Source: Ectobius pallidus (lineage: Eukaryota; Arthropoda; Insecta; Blattodea; Ectobiidae). From it: DNA of 64,000 bases. The notes below the pieces were generated by a model. The model was not told where the DNA came from. It was given only the letters and a program-made list of their open reading frames with translations, and did no database searches. This document shows, in pieces, positions 36,594-49,131 of the stretch. The translations under genes and the position numbers were made by a program. The DNA lies in assembly GCA_964059195.1 (NCBI GenBank), contig CAXKWD010000006.1, positions 134,662,039-134,726,038 of the forward strand, read 5' to 3'. The first letter of the stretch is position 1. Each line of letters starts with the position of its first letter.

Positions 36594-38243
36594 CAACTTA
36601 TAAAGGCCAAAATAATGTGGTTACCAAAAGGAGCCTACATACCCAGGCTTTAAAGAATCGCAGATATGAGTGCATACAAATTCACTTACACATACACACA
36701 TTGATGTATCGGGTGGCCTATAAGTCAGGTGGAAACATTGCGATTATATTGTAGAGGTGCTGCAGGGTTGCAGATAACGCATACAGATAACTGTAGTATA
36801 ATACTTATGAAATGCTCAAAGTGGCTTCCATAATTTTCAATGCAAAATTTTCATCTTGGAGGTCATATCGCCGTCTTTATTATTATTGTTGACTAGAAGG
36901 CGTGTATTTAAAAATACCTGGCGAGTCAACTTTTCAAATACCATCAGAGCCGCTACTGATTCTAACGTATTACTTTCGATTATTTTTGCAGATAGAAAGG
37001 TAAGATTTTATATTTAACAGAATAACTGTTAGGTCTATATTGTGAAGAGCTACTTGTATTTATATATATATATCATTTTTCGTTCCTTCCTACTGGCTAC
37101 CACGGTTTAATTTCCGTTGGTCTATATAGTACAGTAGTCTTTCTTCCATTCGTAAAACTAGAGTATCACATCTACCATAAATGCTATGCGATTTTTGCAG
37201 AAATTGTGCAAATTGATGCCTATGCTCGTGGGCAATGTCATATATAAATACGCATAAGGAGTTTTAAGGATAAATGTATTATGTTGCGATGTTCGAAGCT
37301 CCCAAGCATTTTGATTGGCTCTCGAGGTCTGTCAATCATCGGCTGAACTGCCACAAAACCGATAAATGAAAATACAATTTTCAAAACCAATACTGGGGCA
37401 TTATGTGTGTGTGAGCTTCATTCGAAAGACTTTTTCGCTCCGGTTTGACTAATTTACATACCGTACTCTGGCTAAAATTTTGAAATGTTAGACACTGCTT
37501 ACGGACAATTGGCTACTAGGCGCCTAAAAATGTAAAGAAAGGTAGGAATTCCTTGATAGCCGTGGAAGGCAAAAAGAATAAACTGGTTTTTTAAGTACTT
37601 TGTATTTGCATAGCAGATGTTTCCGATATTTGACAACTTGGATCCAATTATGCAAGGAGAAATCCCTCTTAGATGCAAGTTACTTGTACACTGAAGCAAC
37701 TTCCGTTGATTGTATTTTGTAATCAGCATATAACTTCTTATGACACGACATGACACTTGGCTTACAAGAAAGTGACATCGAAATTTGACCTTGGCAGCAA
37801 TTAAAGCGGTGTTATTTTAGTACTACTACGTACTCATTTCCTTTTACCTTTCTTAACCTCTCCGTCTTCCTCTTCACACAATCTGTCATGTCCGTCTTCC
37901 ATGCGCAAATAAACTATCACCGTATTTCTTGTTGATTCTTCTGTATCTATCTACAACAGATTTAACCAGCATTGTCTACTGATTGGCAATGTTGATGTAC
38001 AGTATTTCAACAACCACTGGTTGGATACAGTTGTGCAGACTATCGTTCGATATCTGCTACATCCGATTGTCCTAAGATATGGAGGTTCTTAGTTTGATGC
38101 AGATAAGTAAGGAACCTCTTGGGAAAAAGAATTTGCTGCTCTGTTTAAAATAAACCGTTATTATTGGCTGGCGCAATGGTGGGAATCGGCACACATTAGC
38201 GATTTTCAAAATTGAAATAATTTTTACACTATGTTATAATCCA
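36594..38243. other. unassigned sequence
   Basis: A short (TA)n run near 37060 and an 85-codon minus frame at 37499-37756 without a known domain. Nothing else is supported. Confidence 0.35.
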
Positions 38244-38470
38244 CCTTGAATCAGAGGCGTAACGAGGGTTTTTTGGGGGGTTTTAACCCCCCCCCCATTG
38301 ATTAAAAAAGAGAAAAATTTTACAATTTTTTTTAAGTCTGCTTATAAATTACTTAATACGAGTATAAAGCGTGGGAAGCTTAAAACTCGTTATTGTTTCC
38401 ATACCCCCCAGACCCCCCGGATGTTATAACCCCCCCATATGGTCGGCCTGGTTACGCCTATTCCTTGAAT
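38244..38470. mobile_element. small hAT-type MITE, 211 bp
   Basis: The element is 38252-38462 between direct repeats CCTTGAAT (38244-38251 and 38463-38470). The ends are CAGAGGCGTAACGAGG and, inward, AATAGGCGTAACCAGG. Long G- and C-runs flank the interior (TTTTGGGGGGTTTTAACCCC). The CAGRGGCGT start is typical of hAT elements. Confidence 0.8.
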
Positions 38471-39187
38471 AGGTCACGAATATAATGCTATGAATTTGGT
38501 CTTCTTAGGACCCAGAAAAATTCTCCACACGTCACAACTAGAGTAATTCTATAAAAAGTAAAATGTAATCTTTTAGAAAGAAACCTCTTGTATAAAAGCT
38601 TAGCGGAAAATCCATATTGTGCAACGCTTTTACTAGTAGATGTGTGAACAGTATACTCGCGTCCAAGGAGAAAATCTAAGATTTGCTCTTCATCTTCAAA
38701 CGGAATAAAATAGCATCCCTACACATGTATTTTTTAATTATTTCAAGGAACATTATGCCAAGTTAGAAGAAAGTCGAACCACGCGTAAAGCGTACAGTCT
38801 TATCTGCGTAACAAGCAAATTTTCCCACAGATATACGAAGTCCAGAACGGTCAAGTGAAAATAGGATCTCGCTTCGCTCGGTCAAAAAGAAACTTACTAT
38901 TTAAAAACATCTAAATACTCTCAATGGTTTTGAAATGAGATTAAATTTAAAATTAAAAACTCTATAAAATTACTGACACAATAAAGATAGCAAAAAATAC
39001 TTCATTATAAAATAAAATGAATATTTAAAATCCACCGTTTTGTTAATCAACAACACATAACCACTTTATAAAAAGTTCAACATGTACTAAAAATTCAACA
39101 GTAAAGTGCAGTATACATTTACTGTTTTTTAGATTATAATTTTTTAACTATTCAAGTTTCAATAACAGGTATATATTTTAAACAGTG
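38471..39187. other. unassigned AT-rich sequence
   Basis: No recognised features. Confidence 0.35.
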
Positions 39188-39456
39188 TACAGGTAGGGGA
39201 AAAATAGCGGACCGACTAAAATATCTAAGATGCCGATATAAGCCACTGCGCATGCCTAGCGGCATTCACAGGATAGCAGGGAATGTATTGAAATTTGTTC
39301 TACAGCCGATAAATTGCTTGGATTGAGAAATAATTTTACGTAATTTGCATTACATGCGAAAACAAACGTTTCCGTTACATCTCTTACATTTATTTACGTA
39401 TCACAAGGCTCTGAAATCAGCTACAAGAGTAGGTCCGCTTTTTTTCCCTACCTGTA
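39188..39456 (+). mobile_element. TA-flanked MITE, family E copy 1
   Basis: The element (39190-39454, 265 bp) has ends CAGGTAGGGGAAAAA and TTTTTTTCCCTACCTG within TA. An inverted copy is at 48359-48624. Both are also flanked by GTAC, so the target could be TA or GTAC. Shared interior words include CGCATGCCTAGCGGCATTC and GAGCCTTGTGATACG or its complement. No coding capacity; Tc1/mariner-type mobilisation is plausible. Confidence 0.85.
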
Positions 39457-41594
39457 CATTCTTATCTCGTATGTCGAGTAATATAACGGATATTGTCGTA
39501 GAAATATTGTAAGCCTTGGCATTTTGGTTTCTTGTATTCAAAAAAGCATATATATATATATACTGTATTCTTTTTTTAAATTCTTATTTTGAAAGATACG
39601 ATACTAGATGTATTTTAAGCGGTTATGCAAATTGCATTGGGGTGCTCTTTATATTTAATGTATGTTAATGCTTTGTATGGAATATCGGGTTTTTGTTATC
39701 ACAGCCTTGCAGAGTTTTGTTTTTAGGTGAAACAAGAGCATGTATACCTGCATGTTCAAATTTAAATGTGAGGTACATTAATTTTTCCAGATTAAATGCA
39801 ATGCTTCCAGTCAAGATAGTTAAATTTGCATACACACCATAATTTACTGGGTTATAGGAAAATGTTCGGAATGTGAATATAGAATGGAAGGCGTTCAGGT
39901 AAAATTATAAAATAGAACGTTGTGGCAAAACTTTTATTTTAAAAACCTGATTGTTGCAATACATTCAAAACGACTTTGCCATATAACATGTACTGCAGAT
40001 ACATGATAATATGCAACTATATTAGTACCCTACATTTTAATTAAACCTAATTGGTTTCTTTTTTTCAGAAAAGTCTAGATACCATTATTAAATTATAATG
40101 TATATAATCACGTTCAATATCACCACCTTATTTCCTCAAAAAATCAAACTTAGGATTACTTGAGAATAATAATAACATATTTCAGTAATTAATCTATTTT
40201 ATTAATTTTGTATCTGTATATGACGGTATATAAAAGCCATGTCAATAAGTTATAAAAATGAAATTGGTTTATAATTGAAATTATATAGCTGTTTATATTA
40301 CAAAATCAAATTCACCAAAGTGATATGTATAAATGTAGTAGATTAAAACTTTGGCTTGTCAATATTATTCTAAAAAATTAAATCTAGGCCTATTATAGTA
40401 CACAAAATTAAAAATCCATTAAGTTATATACACTAGTATTAATATCAAAACTTCACCAAATGATATATAAAATATGCTATGTTAAAACTTGGTTTGTCAA
40501 TAATATTCTAAACGATTTTTGACAAATAAAATCTATTGAGTTACATATATATTAAAATGTGGTCCTGAAAACATATACACTGCATGCTGTGAAGTATGTT
40601 ATCTATTCACAGTTTGAGTCACTTTATATGTAAAATATGTACTTAGGCTATGATGAATGCTATTTATAAATTTCAGATGAGTCAGTTCACTATTAATTGT
40701 AACTAAACTACGATTACTGGAAAAAAACACTGTAGCTGGAGTTCTTACCCTCATAGGAACAATATGAAATAATGTATATGACACATGGAGTATAATAAAT
40801 AATAATCCTATTATGGGTAACTTATATGTTTATTTAAAATTATTTAATTTTCAATTACTGTAATAATTTATATAACATTTTAAATTGATTGTTGACTGAG
40901 AAATGACTTAAGTCGAGCTAAATTTTCATTTGAAGGGTTTTTAAGTAACACATTACAAGGATTTCATATTCATAAAACCACTTTTATAGGGCCTAGTCAA
41001 TTATAGATATACAATATAGAAAAGCCCCCACCGCTTGCACCATGGTACCGCACATGATCTTTTCTGGCGTGTAGACCTACAAAAAGATATGAAATATGGG
41101 ATTATTCTGTATTCTTTTAGCAATTCCCGTATGTCTTTACAAACCCATACAAGCATGATCTTTACATAGACCATTATGACAATAGAAATATTTCACACTT
41201 TTCAAGATCTTTTTTGTCTTACAGACTTACTCTTAAATATTAACGCAATAACACGTAAGAGGAAAAATTATTTCTGAAACGGGAGGCTTTTCCATGATCT
41301 TTCCGACTTTAAGTATATTACATTACATACAGTACATTACAGAAGTATACTTTCAGTCATTTCGACTTCAAGCGAAGGTTGTGTTTAGTGCAAGGCAAGG
41401 AATTAAACCTGTGCTTTTGGTAGAGCTAACGTACAGCAATCCTTCAGATTATTTCTGCGAACAAAAATGGTTTTGGCCATAGCACATTCAGACATTGCAT
41501 TATTAAAACACGATTTCTCGAAAAATTTCTTTGATGCAGAATGATAATAAGAGTAAGAGAATGGCATCGACTCGTTCCGAGTATATATGTATAT
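39457..41594. other. unassigned AT-rich tract
   Basis: Two kilobases of AT-rich DNA. AAACTTYACCAAATGATAT-like and TTGTCAATAATATTCTAAA-like phrases recur near 40310-40380 and 40450-40515, suggesting a degenerate local duplication. No gene is recognised. Confidence 0.4.
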
Positions 41595-42872
41595 ATATGG
41601 GTGATTCTTCAAATACTGGAACATTTGGAGTGTGTAAAATCCAAATTTTTTATTTTCTTTAAAAAATCTCAAAAAAATTACTAAAATACTTCAGGAGTTA
41701 CTTGATTATAATATGACACCAGCAGAGCTTAAATATTTATATGTTTATTTATTTTAATTTCTTTATTTTTTAAAGTCATGTGAATGACATCCATGTATAT
41801 GTGGATGGCAGAAGGCCATATTAATGACTAACTTTGGCAACAATCTGCTTTTCTTTATGTGATTTCATATTTTTCTCAGCATACTTCAGTTGATTTTGCA
41901 CCAAATTTGTAAATTTGTGTGCATACTCCGGAATTAATGTAATTTTAACTAGACTGTGTTTTTATGGTTTTAGGGGGGGAATCAAGCAGAAATTCATTTA
42001 ATCAGTTTTAAGATCTTAAGTACAGGTCACAGACACCGCAAACACAATAGTATCCTACATTTATCATCTACATGACATCAGAGTCATCCACATACCCCTT
42101 CATGAGACATGTGGGTGACACAAAAATCAGGCATGTGGATGACAAAAAAGGAGTTTAAGTGGTCTCAGCAAGCCATTCCTAAACCTCTGTAAGCTCAACT
42201 TCAGTCAAGTACTTTGAATTGGAAGGTTTATCATAGTGCATATTCAAAATTAATTAATATTCACTTTCTGCCTACTTTCTAGAAGCCATGTTATTGACGG
42301 GGAATAAAAACGCTTTCCTTGAAAATAATGCAAAGTCCTTTGTTAATCCCAAACTGTTTGTAAGCAAGCAAAATTCAACCTTACAATTCAACCACAAGCT
42401 GCCCTGTTGGCTTTCTAACACTGTTGCCAGTTATACAAATTTCTCATTTCTGCAGAAAAAATTCCATTCTTTTCAGCCATGTGGATGACCAAAAACCCTT
42501 GGGACATTCTTTATGTTCATTAGGTGGGGTGACAATTTTATTTCATTTTATTTTTTAGGGGTTAATATTCTTCACACATTCATACTCATTGACAGGGAAA
42601 AAAGGTGAAAAGGAAATAACATTTTGTTTTGTGGAAAAATGCATTAGAATATACAAAACCGAGATTTGGGACAGGGCATGTGGATGACATTTCATTGAAT
42701 TAAATTTGATTTTGGAATATCAGAATTTAAAGTTAGTGAAATTTCAAAGTGATAGTTGTAGTATGGAAGTAGTAGAAACAAGCTTTTATTTTAATTTTTT
42801 TTTAAAGTTGAATTTGAAGGGAAATATCACTCCGGAACACAAATTTTCCCGTATTTGAAGAATCACCCATAT
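41595..42872. mobile_element. 1.27-kb TIR element with repeated GTGGATGAC words
   Basis: The element 41599-42868 has 20-plus-base inverted ends: GGGTGATTCTTCAAATAC on the left and GTATTTGAAGAATCACCC on the right, with ATAT on both sides. CATGTGGATGAC or close variants occur at about 41772, 41800, 42084 (inverted), 42107, 42132, 42479 and 42676. The 66-codon frame at 42288-42488 has no known domain. The superfamily is not assigned. Confidence 0.8.
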
Positions 42873-43008
42873 AATTATATGAATTTATGATGCAATGTTC
42901 CGCCAATGTACTAGAAATTATATACGACGTTGTGTACTGAACACGAAATAAACTTGGAATATAAAATTAACTATAGTTGTTATTGGTAATTTCTATGATA
43001 AATAGGCC

Positions 43009-43084
<76 letters not shown>
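43009..43084. repeat. (TA)n microsatellite
   Basis: About 75 bases of TA with one TG interruption, right after a TAGGCCTA palindrome. Confidence 0.95.
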
Positions 43085-43086
<2 letters not shown>

Positions 43087-44049
43087 AATTACTAATGTTA
43101 ATTTAGTATTTGGATCTTATTATGTTCGATCACCATTGTGACCATGTCAACTTTTTTCAAACTCAAGTCTTGTTTCATAATTTATCATATTGTAGGCTGC
43201 TTTTAAAATCATATTAAGCACAATTATATAAAATACAAGTACAGTAATAAAACACAAGTACATAAAGATAAAACTACAATGGTTGTCAATCTGCTGAATA
43301 CGTAATTTTGATTAAGATACCATTTGTTTAACTTTCAAAACTATAATGTTTGTTATAGTTCGATTGATTTAAATACTAGTATATGTTTAGGGCTAATTCT
43401 TATCATAGTAACACATTTTCACTATTGAATTATTTGTTGGTGTTGAGAGTATTTTGCTGAATATAGTTACGTCTGTAATTTAGATAGACCTTGGTTTTTT
43501 CTTTTCTCTCTTCTTTTCTTGTTTCCACCGTATGTTGTTCTTAGCTTGAATTAATCTCTTGAAAGAATTTTCGTAAGTATTCCTAGATTTTCTCGCGTTC
43601 AGGATCTCAATGTCGTTAAAAAGAACACTGTAGGTAAAATTTTAGCGTTGGATCTCTTTTAAGCTATGCGCTAAATTTATTAAGCAATTTTAAGTAATAT
43701 GAGGGAATAAGGTGGACACTTATTGTAAATTTGCTATACATAGTGCTAGTATGCTCTACTATGTTTTAGTTTTTTACATTTTTTACGTTTTTTACTTCGG
43801 TTTGGTTTCATTCCTATTCATTGTTCAAGGATTATACTGCGACTACGAACTATGTGAAATGAATGATATAAACTTGCAATTAACATTATTTTTATATAAT
43901 GTAACTTATATAGGCCTGTATGTACACTTCTTCATTTTTATATTAGGCCTATTATATTATATGCGTATGTGCAATTGTGCATACACTTAATATTCCGTTT
44001 TTAGATAAAGAGAACACATCTCTTTTCAGCTGTATCTGTATCTGGTACC
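43085..44049. other. unassigned sequence
   Basis: A 92-codon frame at 43712-43990 is hydrophobic and FY-rich, as expected of random AT-rich frames. No gene is supported. Confidence 0.35.
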
Positions 44050-44515
44050 CTATGATCCTCAGGTGGGGCGAAGGGGCCCCAATGGAGGTTTCATTACCTA
44101 TGCTAATTTGGATATGCTTATTTTCCGAGAGAGGGTAGAGGGACAGGTGGTAAGCCCATCGCCTCGCAACCCCCCTCTGGAAACTAAGTATTTCTTGGAC
44201 GTGAAAGGGCCGAGAAATTTTGTCCAAAGGCTCTAATTTAGGCTTGGAGTTCTTTTACGTGCCGTAAATCTACGACACGGGACCCCCAGCTTAAAGTCCC
44301 TCCCGGAGGACTCCGTGCCCAGGATTTTTACGTCCTGAAAAATCCAGCTACTTGACCAAAATTTAAAATAACCGCCATTTCTTATTTACTCTTTGCCAAG
44401 ATTGGCATGCTGACCACATGCCCCCATCCTGCAATCTGCCTATGGTAGATGACGCAGCGGTCGGATCGCAGACCTGGTCTCTCAAAGGGATGTAGCGCCT
44501 TGGATTTTTTTTTTT
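44050..44515 (+). repeat. dispersed retroelement-like block, copy 2
   Basis: Moderately GC-rich island in AT-rich DNA. The part 44228-44345 matches 24219-24330 (CTCTAATT, GTGCCGTAAATCTACGAC, CCCAGGATTTTTACGTCCTG). The later part ends GACGCAGCGGTCGGATCGCA with a box-B-unlike tail, then poly-T. Likely a SINE or LINE-derived family; function unknown. Confidence 0.5.
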
Positions 44516-45249
44516 ACTGAATAGAGGGAATCGTGCTTTTGAAGAATGTGAATGTTAAACAATAACTAAGAACTAAATTCTCGTTGTTCAGCTGTGTGTA
44601 AATACTCAGTTAAGATATGCTTTGATTTAGTGAATTGTTTTCCTTTATCTCATTCTAAAACAAAATATTTTTCTTTTCAAGTGAAAGAAAAACGTATTTC
44701 GATCTCAAAAGAAAGTAAAGAACATGATTAAATCACATAATTTAAAATATGTCCTGATATACAGTTGTTAGCCTAGATTAATTTTCTTTTAGAGGTCCTA
44801 TGGACCGCAGAACTGTGTTAATGCCCAAAACGCTCAGGACTGCGGTTAAGGGTTAAGAGCATCTAGCATACAGAAGATGGTCATAAATACATAAGATATT
44901 TTACAACATTGCGTTTAAGAACTAGTAGCGTATGTATGAAAATGCAATTTCGAAACTTTTGCCAGCACGTAGCAGCCAGTTATGTGTGGAACGAGGCACG
45001 CGTTCCAGACATAATACAGCCACATGGTAATGTACTATACTCGTCTAGTATCGATTTTATGGCATTACCCCGTCTTGAGTGGAACATTCTAAGCCACGAA
45101 TGCTTATTGTGTAGGTAAATATGCCTGCACACCTTCACACCATGATTTATGATTTCCATTCCTGCTTCATTTTATCTTAGATGATAAATTAGTAGTATTC
45201 TCTGTACATTTCAGAAGTATACATTTTTAAACTTGTTTATGAGTAGAGT
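44516..45249. other. unassigned sequence
   Basis: No recognised features. Confidence 0.3.
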
Positions 45250-45254
45250 AGATT

Positions 45255-45310
45255 AATAGAACCTCGATTATAGAACTTCGATTTACGAAGAGTCCATATT
45301 ATCCGACTTA
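45255..45310 (+). mobile_element. possible pogo/Tigger-like terminus
   Basis: AGAACCTCGATTATAGAACT, TCGATTTACGAAG resembles the outer sequence of pogo-type elements in insects. No opposite end or transposase was found. Confidence 0.3.
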
Positions 45311-45346
45311 CATAATTACATGTACAATATACGAGTATAATGTGAA

Positions 45347-45545
45347 ATAACCGAGCGAGGTGGCCGAGAAGGTAATGTCTTGGACTCGCATTCTAGAGGT
45401 CCCAGTTTCAAATCCCGTGACCGTCCAGTTTGACATGGTTTTTTTCATTGTTTCCCCAGTCGTAAAGGTAAATGCCGAATTGGTAATTTACATACAATGA
45501 ATCGTCCTCACCATTTCATCCTGTATCATATCCTTTTATATAAAT
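45347..45545 (+). mobile_element. tRNA-derived SINE, second family
   Basis: GAGGTGGCCGAGAAGGTAAT fits a leucine/serine-tRNA-like box A and CAGTTTCAAATCCCGTGACC fits box B, about 45 bases apart. The body has TTTCCCCAGTCGTAAAGG, TAAATGCCGAATTGGTAA, similar to insect SINE bodies. The 3' boundary is uncertain. Confidence 0.6.
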
Positions 45546-46003
45546 ATCAGTTTATTAATACAGTATCAATTTATTCCATAAATATACTCCAATAATTGAA
45601 ATCAGATTATTGTTATTCCAAATTAACAATCAATTCCATGACCTATCCTACTGAATAGACACAAATCCCGTACTCCTGATATGCCTCGTAGCTAAAAGGA
45701 GTTAAAACACTGCTGAATTTTAAAAAAAGTAATGCAAGAGAAATAATCATGATTGTTACTTACGAGGATGTATTTTTTCTGAGCTGGGCAATGCATAAAT
45801 AAATAAATGCATAATATATAAATGTTAACCTTCAATTTTTATAAATGCAATTATTTTTTGGCTTCCTTAACAATATTCCATTATTTTAAAGGTATAAAAC
45901 TAATTCAAGAAAGCTTAATGTTTAGATGAATTATTGTTTAGCTGCTTTAACGATGTGCCGATGTAAAAGTACTCGCATAACTTTCTTTACCCTAAACATT
46001 GAC
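45546..46003. other. unassigned sequence
   Basis: No recognised features. Confidence 0.3.
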
Positions 46004-46320
46004 AAGGCCATGGAGGGCCTCCCCGGATGAGTGATCAGCCCAATGCCGGAACCACCTCCGAGACAAAACGAACAAATAGGACGAGACACACCTGTTGCAC
46101 TCACTCATACAGAACAAGGCGCGTATAAGATAAAAATGATAATGACTGCCAAATTATGCCAGGGAACCACAAGGGCCTAAAGTTTCCCGGTATCCATCTC
46201 ACAGGTGAGGAAAAACCGTGGAAAGAAACCCCACCTTGAAAGCTTGTACCGACCAGGAATCGAATCCGGACTCGCTGCACGAGAAGAGCGAACGCATACC
46301 CTACGCTACAGCGGTGGACC
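46004..46320 (-). mobile_element. tRNA-derived SINE, family A copy 2 (3'-truncated)
   Basis: The minus strand starts GGTCCACCGCTGTAGC and carries box B GGATTCGATTCC, the conserved body (GGTTTTTCCTCACCTGTGAG), and ends at CATGGCCTTG. The last 120 or so bases of the family, including CCCGGGCGGCTTGGG and the tail, are missing. Confidence 0.85.
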
Positions 46321-47252
46321 TGACAAGTCTTTGTCTGTAAATAAAGTGAATTACGCCTACATGTATTCACGAAAAAGAATTGTATTTTACGTCAAATATT
46401 TTTCATATTTCTTCAAACTATGATTGCGATCTTGCCACTTTGTTTATGTGTCATGAATACGTTTTGATAGTTTGTTATTATGTAATACAGGTAATTCAAA
46501 TGCTATATGTTCACTAATAAATGTATTTTATTAATTAATTTTACATTTTATTCGGATAATAGTACTTATAAATGCAATTTATGGCTTTGAACACCGTTAG
46601 ATAAATTCTCGAGCGCCGTAGGCGATTTCAATCACTCGTGGAATTACCTTCGATAATATGTCTGGTTATTGTGCAGTGATTCTAAATTCGTTTTCAGCAA
46701 AATCGGATCAAGTATCATGGGATTACGCGTTATCAAGTGAGTACGAATTCTAGAGGAATGTGTGGTATTGCTGTGTTGAATCATCCAACATTTTCCCTCC
46801 ATTCCGTGTTGTTAATGGCACTCACCTGTCGTGACTCCCCTCTTCAACTTGCGTCGATTTGAGAGAGCTACATAGAGATAAAGTGAAGGAAAACAAAGAT
46901 GTAAACAACTTAATCTTCTTTCATTTTTAACTAGAACTAAAATCTTCTACAAGTATACTTTACTCAGCAATGATCGAGGAGTATTTAATTCTGGAAAACG
47001 CTAAGTCTCAAGCGCTTCTTCAGACACTAGAATGCGAGTTCTGGAGGACGTTATGAAATACTGTAATAACAAAACAAACGCAAGAATTTCATTAATACAT
47101 GTTCGCTAGATTATTTCCTCCATTTATCAAACTTCTGATCGTTCGGGAATTGAAGCCGTCTTCACATATCCGTAAATAAAAATCCAGATTCCTTCACTGA
47201 GCCCTAAAGCCTTTATCAATAAAGAGAAGAAAGTTTTATCATAGGTAATGTA
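46321..47252. other. unassigned sequence
   Basis: No recognised features. Confidence 0.3.
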
Positions 47253-47283
47253 ACGAGAGGTCCGGATTTTATCGATAAATTCA
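47253..47283 (+). repeat. GGTCCGGATTTTA motif, dispersed hAT-like end
   Basis: TAACGAGAGGTCCGGATTTT resembles the unit start at 12203, the ends of the hAT element at 56153-56733, and, inverted, 52172-52203. No 8-bp duplication pairs it with another end. Confidence 0.4.
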
Positions 47284-47894
47284 GCAGAAACTAGAACAAA
47301 CAAAGCGAGATAGCCTATGGCGGGAGAGTCCATAGCTTATATTATAATATATAGGCCTATATATAATTTCTCCACAGGCGATAGTCGCGCGTGGTGCTAC
47401 TTTTCATCGGCTGTTTTATTTTTTACATTAACCTCCTTGGTTAGATAATAATATCGTCTTATTAAATTCTATTTATTACTACAGGACTACGAGATTTATA
47501 GTACAGTATTTCATTGTGTGGTTTTTCAATAGTGTTAATAACTTATCCAAAACGTTTGAAGATGTGTTTCAGTGTATCCTGCATTACAAAATTGTTTACT
47601 AATTTGTTATATGGAAATCAGATCTGTCCGTAATTTGATACATTCTGAATTAAGGAGTGAATAAGGTCGAGAACTGCCATTCTTATTCAACTCTCGGAGC
47701 CGGGCAATCTTTATGTGGGTTTTCTTTGGAGTTTTCCGCACTCGAAATGGTGAAAATCGGACCGCAATTGATTTCTCCGCATAAACCGAATGTTAACTTA
47801 CGTGTCCGTTGTCTATAAATATTCCGATCATAAATTATCCGGATCGTGTTTACGAAAACTTCCTTATAATATAACGTTCTATACCTGAGACAAG
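47284..47894. other. unassigned sequence with a SINE-core-like patch
   Basis: GTGGGTTTTCTTTGGAGTTT, TCCGCACTCGAAATGGTGAA near 47716-47757 resembles the SINE core at 30861. Confidence 0.35.
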
Positions 47895-48015
47895 CTAAGA
47901 AAGAAACCTGAAGTAAACAAACACCAGTATGTCTGTCTCACTCTTAAGTCATACGTGTAATGTGCTAAAGTGAGACAGATGTACTTGTTTTTGTTTACTT
48001 GAGGTTCCCTTCTTA
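47895..48015. mobile_element. small palindromic MITE, copy 2
   Basis: CTAAGAAAGAAACCTGAAGT, AAACAAACACCAGTAT, CTGTCTCACTCTTA at the left is mirrored by TAAAGTGAGACAGATGTACT, TGTTTTTGTTTACTTGAGGT, TCCCTTCTTAG at the right. Same family as 34572-34688. Confidence 0.75.
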
Positions 48016-48356
48016 GAACGGCCAGACTTTAAGCCTTCTATTGTAGGACTTTCAATTTTGTAGCCTTACTCTTTGGGTTTAAATAGTTGAGACTTCTTCT
48101 TTAAACATAACTTTGGTTTAAATATTTGCAACTTTTGTTCCTTTAAGACACACACACTGCTTTTTTACAGTAGCATTTTCCTGGGGTATTTTCATTTTGA
48201 CCCAATTATACGGATTTCTGCAAATCCGGATCATGTAAATCCCCATATTAGTTCGAACAATTCGAGTTGTACTGTAACACCCATGCCCAGAGTGACTTCC
48301 TATACCTAAATGTTGGATTGGCCAAAATGTCTTACGACCGAAGAGATACCTATAGG
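48016..48356. other. unassigned sequence
   Basis: No recognised features. Confidence 0.3.
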
Positions 48357-48626
48357 TACAGGTAGGGAAAAAAAAGAGCACCGACTCTTGTAGCTGATTT
48401 CAGAGCCTTGTGATACGTAACTAAATGTAAGAGATGTAACGGAAACGTTTGTTTTCACACGCAATGCAAATTACGTGAAATTATTTCTCAATTAAAGTAA
48501 TTTATCGGTTGTAGAACAAATTTCAATACATTCCCCGTTCTCCTGTGAATGCCGCTAGGCATGCGCAGTGGTTCATATCGGCAACTAGATATTTTAGTCG
48601 GCCCGCTTTTTTTCCCCCTACCTGTA
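48357..48626 (-). mobile_element. TA-flanked MITE, family E copy 2
   Basis: The element 48359-48624 (266 bp) is an inverted, high-identity copy of 39190-39454, again within GTAC. Several small substitutions and indels separate the copies. Confidence 0.85.
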
Positions 48627-49131
48627 CCTAAACAGCCTGAAACGAAAACACATAAGAAATACTATGAATACGGTATATTGTAAAATGTTTTTAAGCTGAG
48701 CAGAGAAGAGAGTGTGGAGCTAGCTGCTACAGAATGGAAACAGTGCTCCCATCCTTATAAAAAGTAGCGGGGCCGGGAAAGTAATCCCGGTATTCTTGCA
48801 AACAAAGCGAGCTCCATGTCCGTTGTGATTACTGCCTGCAGATGCGGCTGAAAGCCTTCAATCGATCACTCCATTCCAGTGTCTGTCTTCAAGTGACAAA
48901 CACAACATTCTAATTAAAAACTCACGACCTTACTGCTCTACTCGCTATCAAAACAAGGACTCTAGACCCACTTCTTCTCAGATGTTTGTCTTAGATTGCA
49001 TTAGATTAGAGTACCGAAACATGTTCTCAAACACTCGTGAGGCGAGAAAAATATTTAAAATACAATGCATTAGCAGAAGCATCACTTTGATTATGTAGAC
49101 ATTGATTTGTATTTTGTTAACAGCCTTTAGA
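48627..49131. other. unassigned sequence
   Basis: No recognised features. Confidence 0.3.
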
